Source: Ehrlichia sp052043515 (GTDB lineage: Bacteria > Pseudomonadota > Alphaproteobacteria > Rickettsiales > Anaplasmataceae). Taken from it: a stretch of 64,000 nt of DNA. Below, one piece after another: positions 62,398 to 64,000 of the stretch. Both the position numbers and the translations under genes were made by a program. The number at the start of each line of letters is the position of its first letter. Positions within the stretch are counted from its first letter, which is position 1. The notes beneath the pieces were generated by a model. The model was not told where the DNA came from, ran no database searches, and saw only the letters and a list, made by a program, of their open reading frames with translations. The stretch covers positions 992,001 to 1,056,000 of the forward strand of contig JBQEQX010000001.1 of NCBI GenBank assembly GCA_052043515.1. The letters run 5' to 3'.

Positions 62398-64000
62398 GTG
62401 AATAGAAATAAGTCTAAATTGTTTTTATGTGTTGTGAGTGTTACAGCGCTTTTATTGGTTTCATTACGTTTTATTTTATTTAAGAGTAGTCAGTTAAGCT
62501 TAAGAGATATTCCTTTTGGTACAGTGTTGCTAGTGTTGGTTATGTGTATGTCTGTTGATATTATACATTTAATGATCTATAACCGAAGTATTCGTATATC
62601 CAAAATGTCATCCATTAAAAAAGAACTTTATGAAGAAGATGGGACTAAATATATATCAACTGTGTTTAATAAATTAAGATATACGCAAAATGTAGAACCG
62701 AAGGAATGTCTTATATTTATTCCACTTGTTTTAGAAGAAATTAATTCCCTAACTATTAGCAGTATTGAATTAAAGCACGATAGTGATGTAGGTGGGTATT
62801 GCATATATGTGAAAGAAAATCGAGGATTACTACCTTCAAAGACAAAAGAATTTAAATTAAATACTGATTGTCAGTGTAAAATAGTGAACAAGGTAGAGTT
62901 CTCTAAAATTGATAAGCCAGGCTTATGTGTATTGATAAGAGATGGATTAGATTTAATAAAAATAAAAGAAGAATGTTTAGGTTTTAATATTAAATCTTTA
63001 AAAATAGAAACTGGAAGTGTATTGTTAACTTATGATGGGCGTAAGCCAATTAAAGATGCGGAAAGTTTAAAGTCGTTTTTGTTAGGTCTTATGCCGGGTT
63101 GTGATAATGTTAGTAGGGGTGAAGCATTAATAAGAACACTGTTTAAGAGTTGTCCAGATAATGAAGAATTGATGTATCCGAAAAGTAAATATGGATTTGA
63201 AAATGCGGGAAAAGAATTCTGGATTGATACGCCGCATGGTCAGATGGCTATGCATGTATTAAGTATGTTGAGTCCTGTTGAGTTGTTAAATGGAAAACGG
63301 TTCCGTGAAACTAGAGGAAGTGCTTTTGAGAAACAATTCAAATATCTAGTAGATTATGTGAAGCGGGAGCGTATCACCGTAAGTGAATGCGATGTAACTA
63401 ACATATTTAGGTTCATGAAGTGTCACAATTTGTTAGGGAAAATAGTTATTCCTAATTGTTATGGAGATCCCAATGATGCTTTTTCTGCAGATGTTAGATT
63501 GAGATTGAGCAATATGATGCGTAAAAGTTTGAAAGAGAATAGGTTATATTTATACATTTTTGCTATTGCCTCTTGTCAACATGATGGTGATTATGTTCAA
63601 GTGAATGATTATATTAAAGAGTTATTGGAATTAGCTGGAGTTAAAGAGGATGTAGATAAGTTGCAAGATGTACTGATTGCCAATGGTGATAAACCTATTA
63701 GGTGTGATTCATATCAATATAAAGATTTAAATATTAATGAGCTATTAAGAGAAGCATGTAAACAAGGATTGATGGAGGAAAAAGTTAAAGTTACTGGTGA
63801 ACAGTTAGTTAAGATGGCAAGATCGGTGATATGTAAGAGATACGGGAAGTTAAAAGATTTAGAGTCTATAACCTATAGTGATCTAAAATCTATAACTTGT
63901 GAAGATTTGCAGTGCAATATGTACTTATCAATTTTTTTTATTGCAACTTATGAGCTTGGTAGCGATGATATATATCCATTAAGGGAAAATATTAGAAGGT
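62398..64000 (+). CDS. Family II array protein, copy 6, cut by the window edge
   Basis: A GTG start at 62398 (NRKSKLFLCVVSVTALLLV after it) opens a frame that runs without a stop to the window end, 534 codons visible. Hydrophobic segments at about 6-23 and 37-56; domain CLIFIPLVLEEINSLTISSI, PSKTKEFKLN; signature A at about 271 (EFWIDTPHGQMAMHVLSMLS, then PVELL); signature B at about 385 (YLYIFAIASCQHD); signature C KVTGEQLVKMARSVICKRY. After signature C it goes on at least 55 more residues. The frame has no breaks. The array therefore continues to the right. Confidence 0.7.
   Translation, partial: MNRNKSKLFLCVVSVTALLLVSLRFILFKSSQLSLRDIPFGTVLLVLVMCMSVDIIHLMIYNRSIRISKMSSIKKELYEEDGTKYISTVFNKLRYTQNVEPKECLIFIPLVLEEINSLTISSIELKHDSDVGGYCIYVKENRGLLPSKTKEFKLNTDCQCKIVNKVEFSKIDKPGLCVLIRDGLDLIKIKEECLGFNIKSLKIETGSVLLTYDGRKPIKDAESLKSFLLGLMPGCDNVSRGEALIRTLFKSCPDNEELMYPKSKYGFENAGKEFWIDTPHGQMAMHVLSMLSPVELLNGKRFRETRGSAFEKQFKYLVDYVKRERITVSECDVTNIFRFMKCHNLLGKIVIPNCYGDPNDAFSADVRLRLSNMMRKSLKENRLYLYIFAIASCQHDGDYVQVNDYIKELLELAGVKEDVDKLQDVLIANGDKPIRCDSYQYKDLNINELLREACKQGLMEEKVKVTGEQLVKMARSVICKRYGKLKDLESITYSDLKSITCEDLQCNMYLSIFFIATYELGSDDIYPLRENIRR

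Noticed and set aside
20408..64000. Prophage or insertion-sequence-driven island
   Set aside because: No transposase, integrase, terminal repeats or tRNA-flanked ends; base composition matches the rest and growth is by tandem duplication.

Overview
The window looks like the chromosome of an obligate intracellular alphaproteobacterium of the Anaplasmataceae, most likely an Ehrlichia. The base composition is strongly AT-rich and the intergenic spacers are long. ssrA is circularly permuted (two-piece tmRNA, as in alphaproteobacteria) with a readable tag, ANDNFVSANDNYSSVELMAA. The core genes (short-type proS, acpS, coaD, trxB, a 2-Cys peroxiredoxin, an aspartate aminotransferase, a PpiD/SurA-like foldase, tsaB, truB-rpsO-pnp, lepA) fit that group. 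The genus is inferred from these features; no database search was possible.

Layout. 1-19.5 kb is core genome: two-piece tmRNA, tRNA-Asn, proS-acpS, an exported glutamine-amidotransferase-like protein, tRNA-Phe, coaD, an ahpC-trxB peroxide-detoxification pair, aspC, ppiD, tsaB, tRNA-Arg, then truB-rpsO-pnp-methyltransferase-lepA. From 20.4 kb to the right edge nearly everything on the + strand belongs to expanded families of membrane-anchored proteins I cannot name. Most begin with two closely spaced hydrophobic segments. (a) 20.4-26.6 kb: divergent members, including a 64-residue tandem-repeat protein and an 837-residue protein that appears to hold two copies of the family I domain. (b) 26.8-37.0 kb: coiled-coil-rich members, several with tandem repeats, and one chimera. 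(c) 38.3-51.0 kb: nine tandem paralogs of about 370-395 residues (family I), three spaced by near-identical 300-bp spacers, with a conserved RNA hairpin downstream of eight of them. (d) 52.0-64.0 kb: six larger paralogs (family II, about 525-580 residues) with a W-[IL]-x...G/E-Q-x-A...LL signature and an I-[FL]-A-[IL]-A signature at nearly constant spacing. A DciA-like (DUF721) gene lies inside this block. Decayed copies lie at 21.2, 37.3 and 51.1 kb.

Sequence quality. About 30 reading frames are broken by an extra base in a homopolymer run (mostly A/T, some G/C). Every break I traced is an insertion, never a deletion, and they hit essential genes (rpsO, lepA, proS, coaD, truB, pnp, acpS). 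Duplicate copies inside the window give the shorter run at the same site. I therefore treat these genes as single coding regions with probable sequencing overcalls and give full spans and corrected lengths.

The most interesting points are the paralog arrays with their inclusion-protein-like N-terminal hydrophobic hairpins, the mosaic (gene-conversion) pattern among tandem copies, the covarying hairpin after family I genes, the duplicated domain in the 837-residue protein, and the uniform +1 homopolymer errors.
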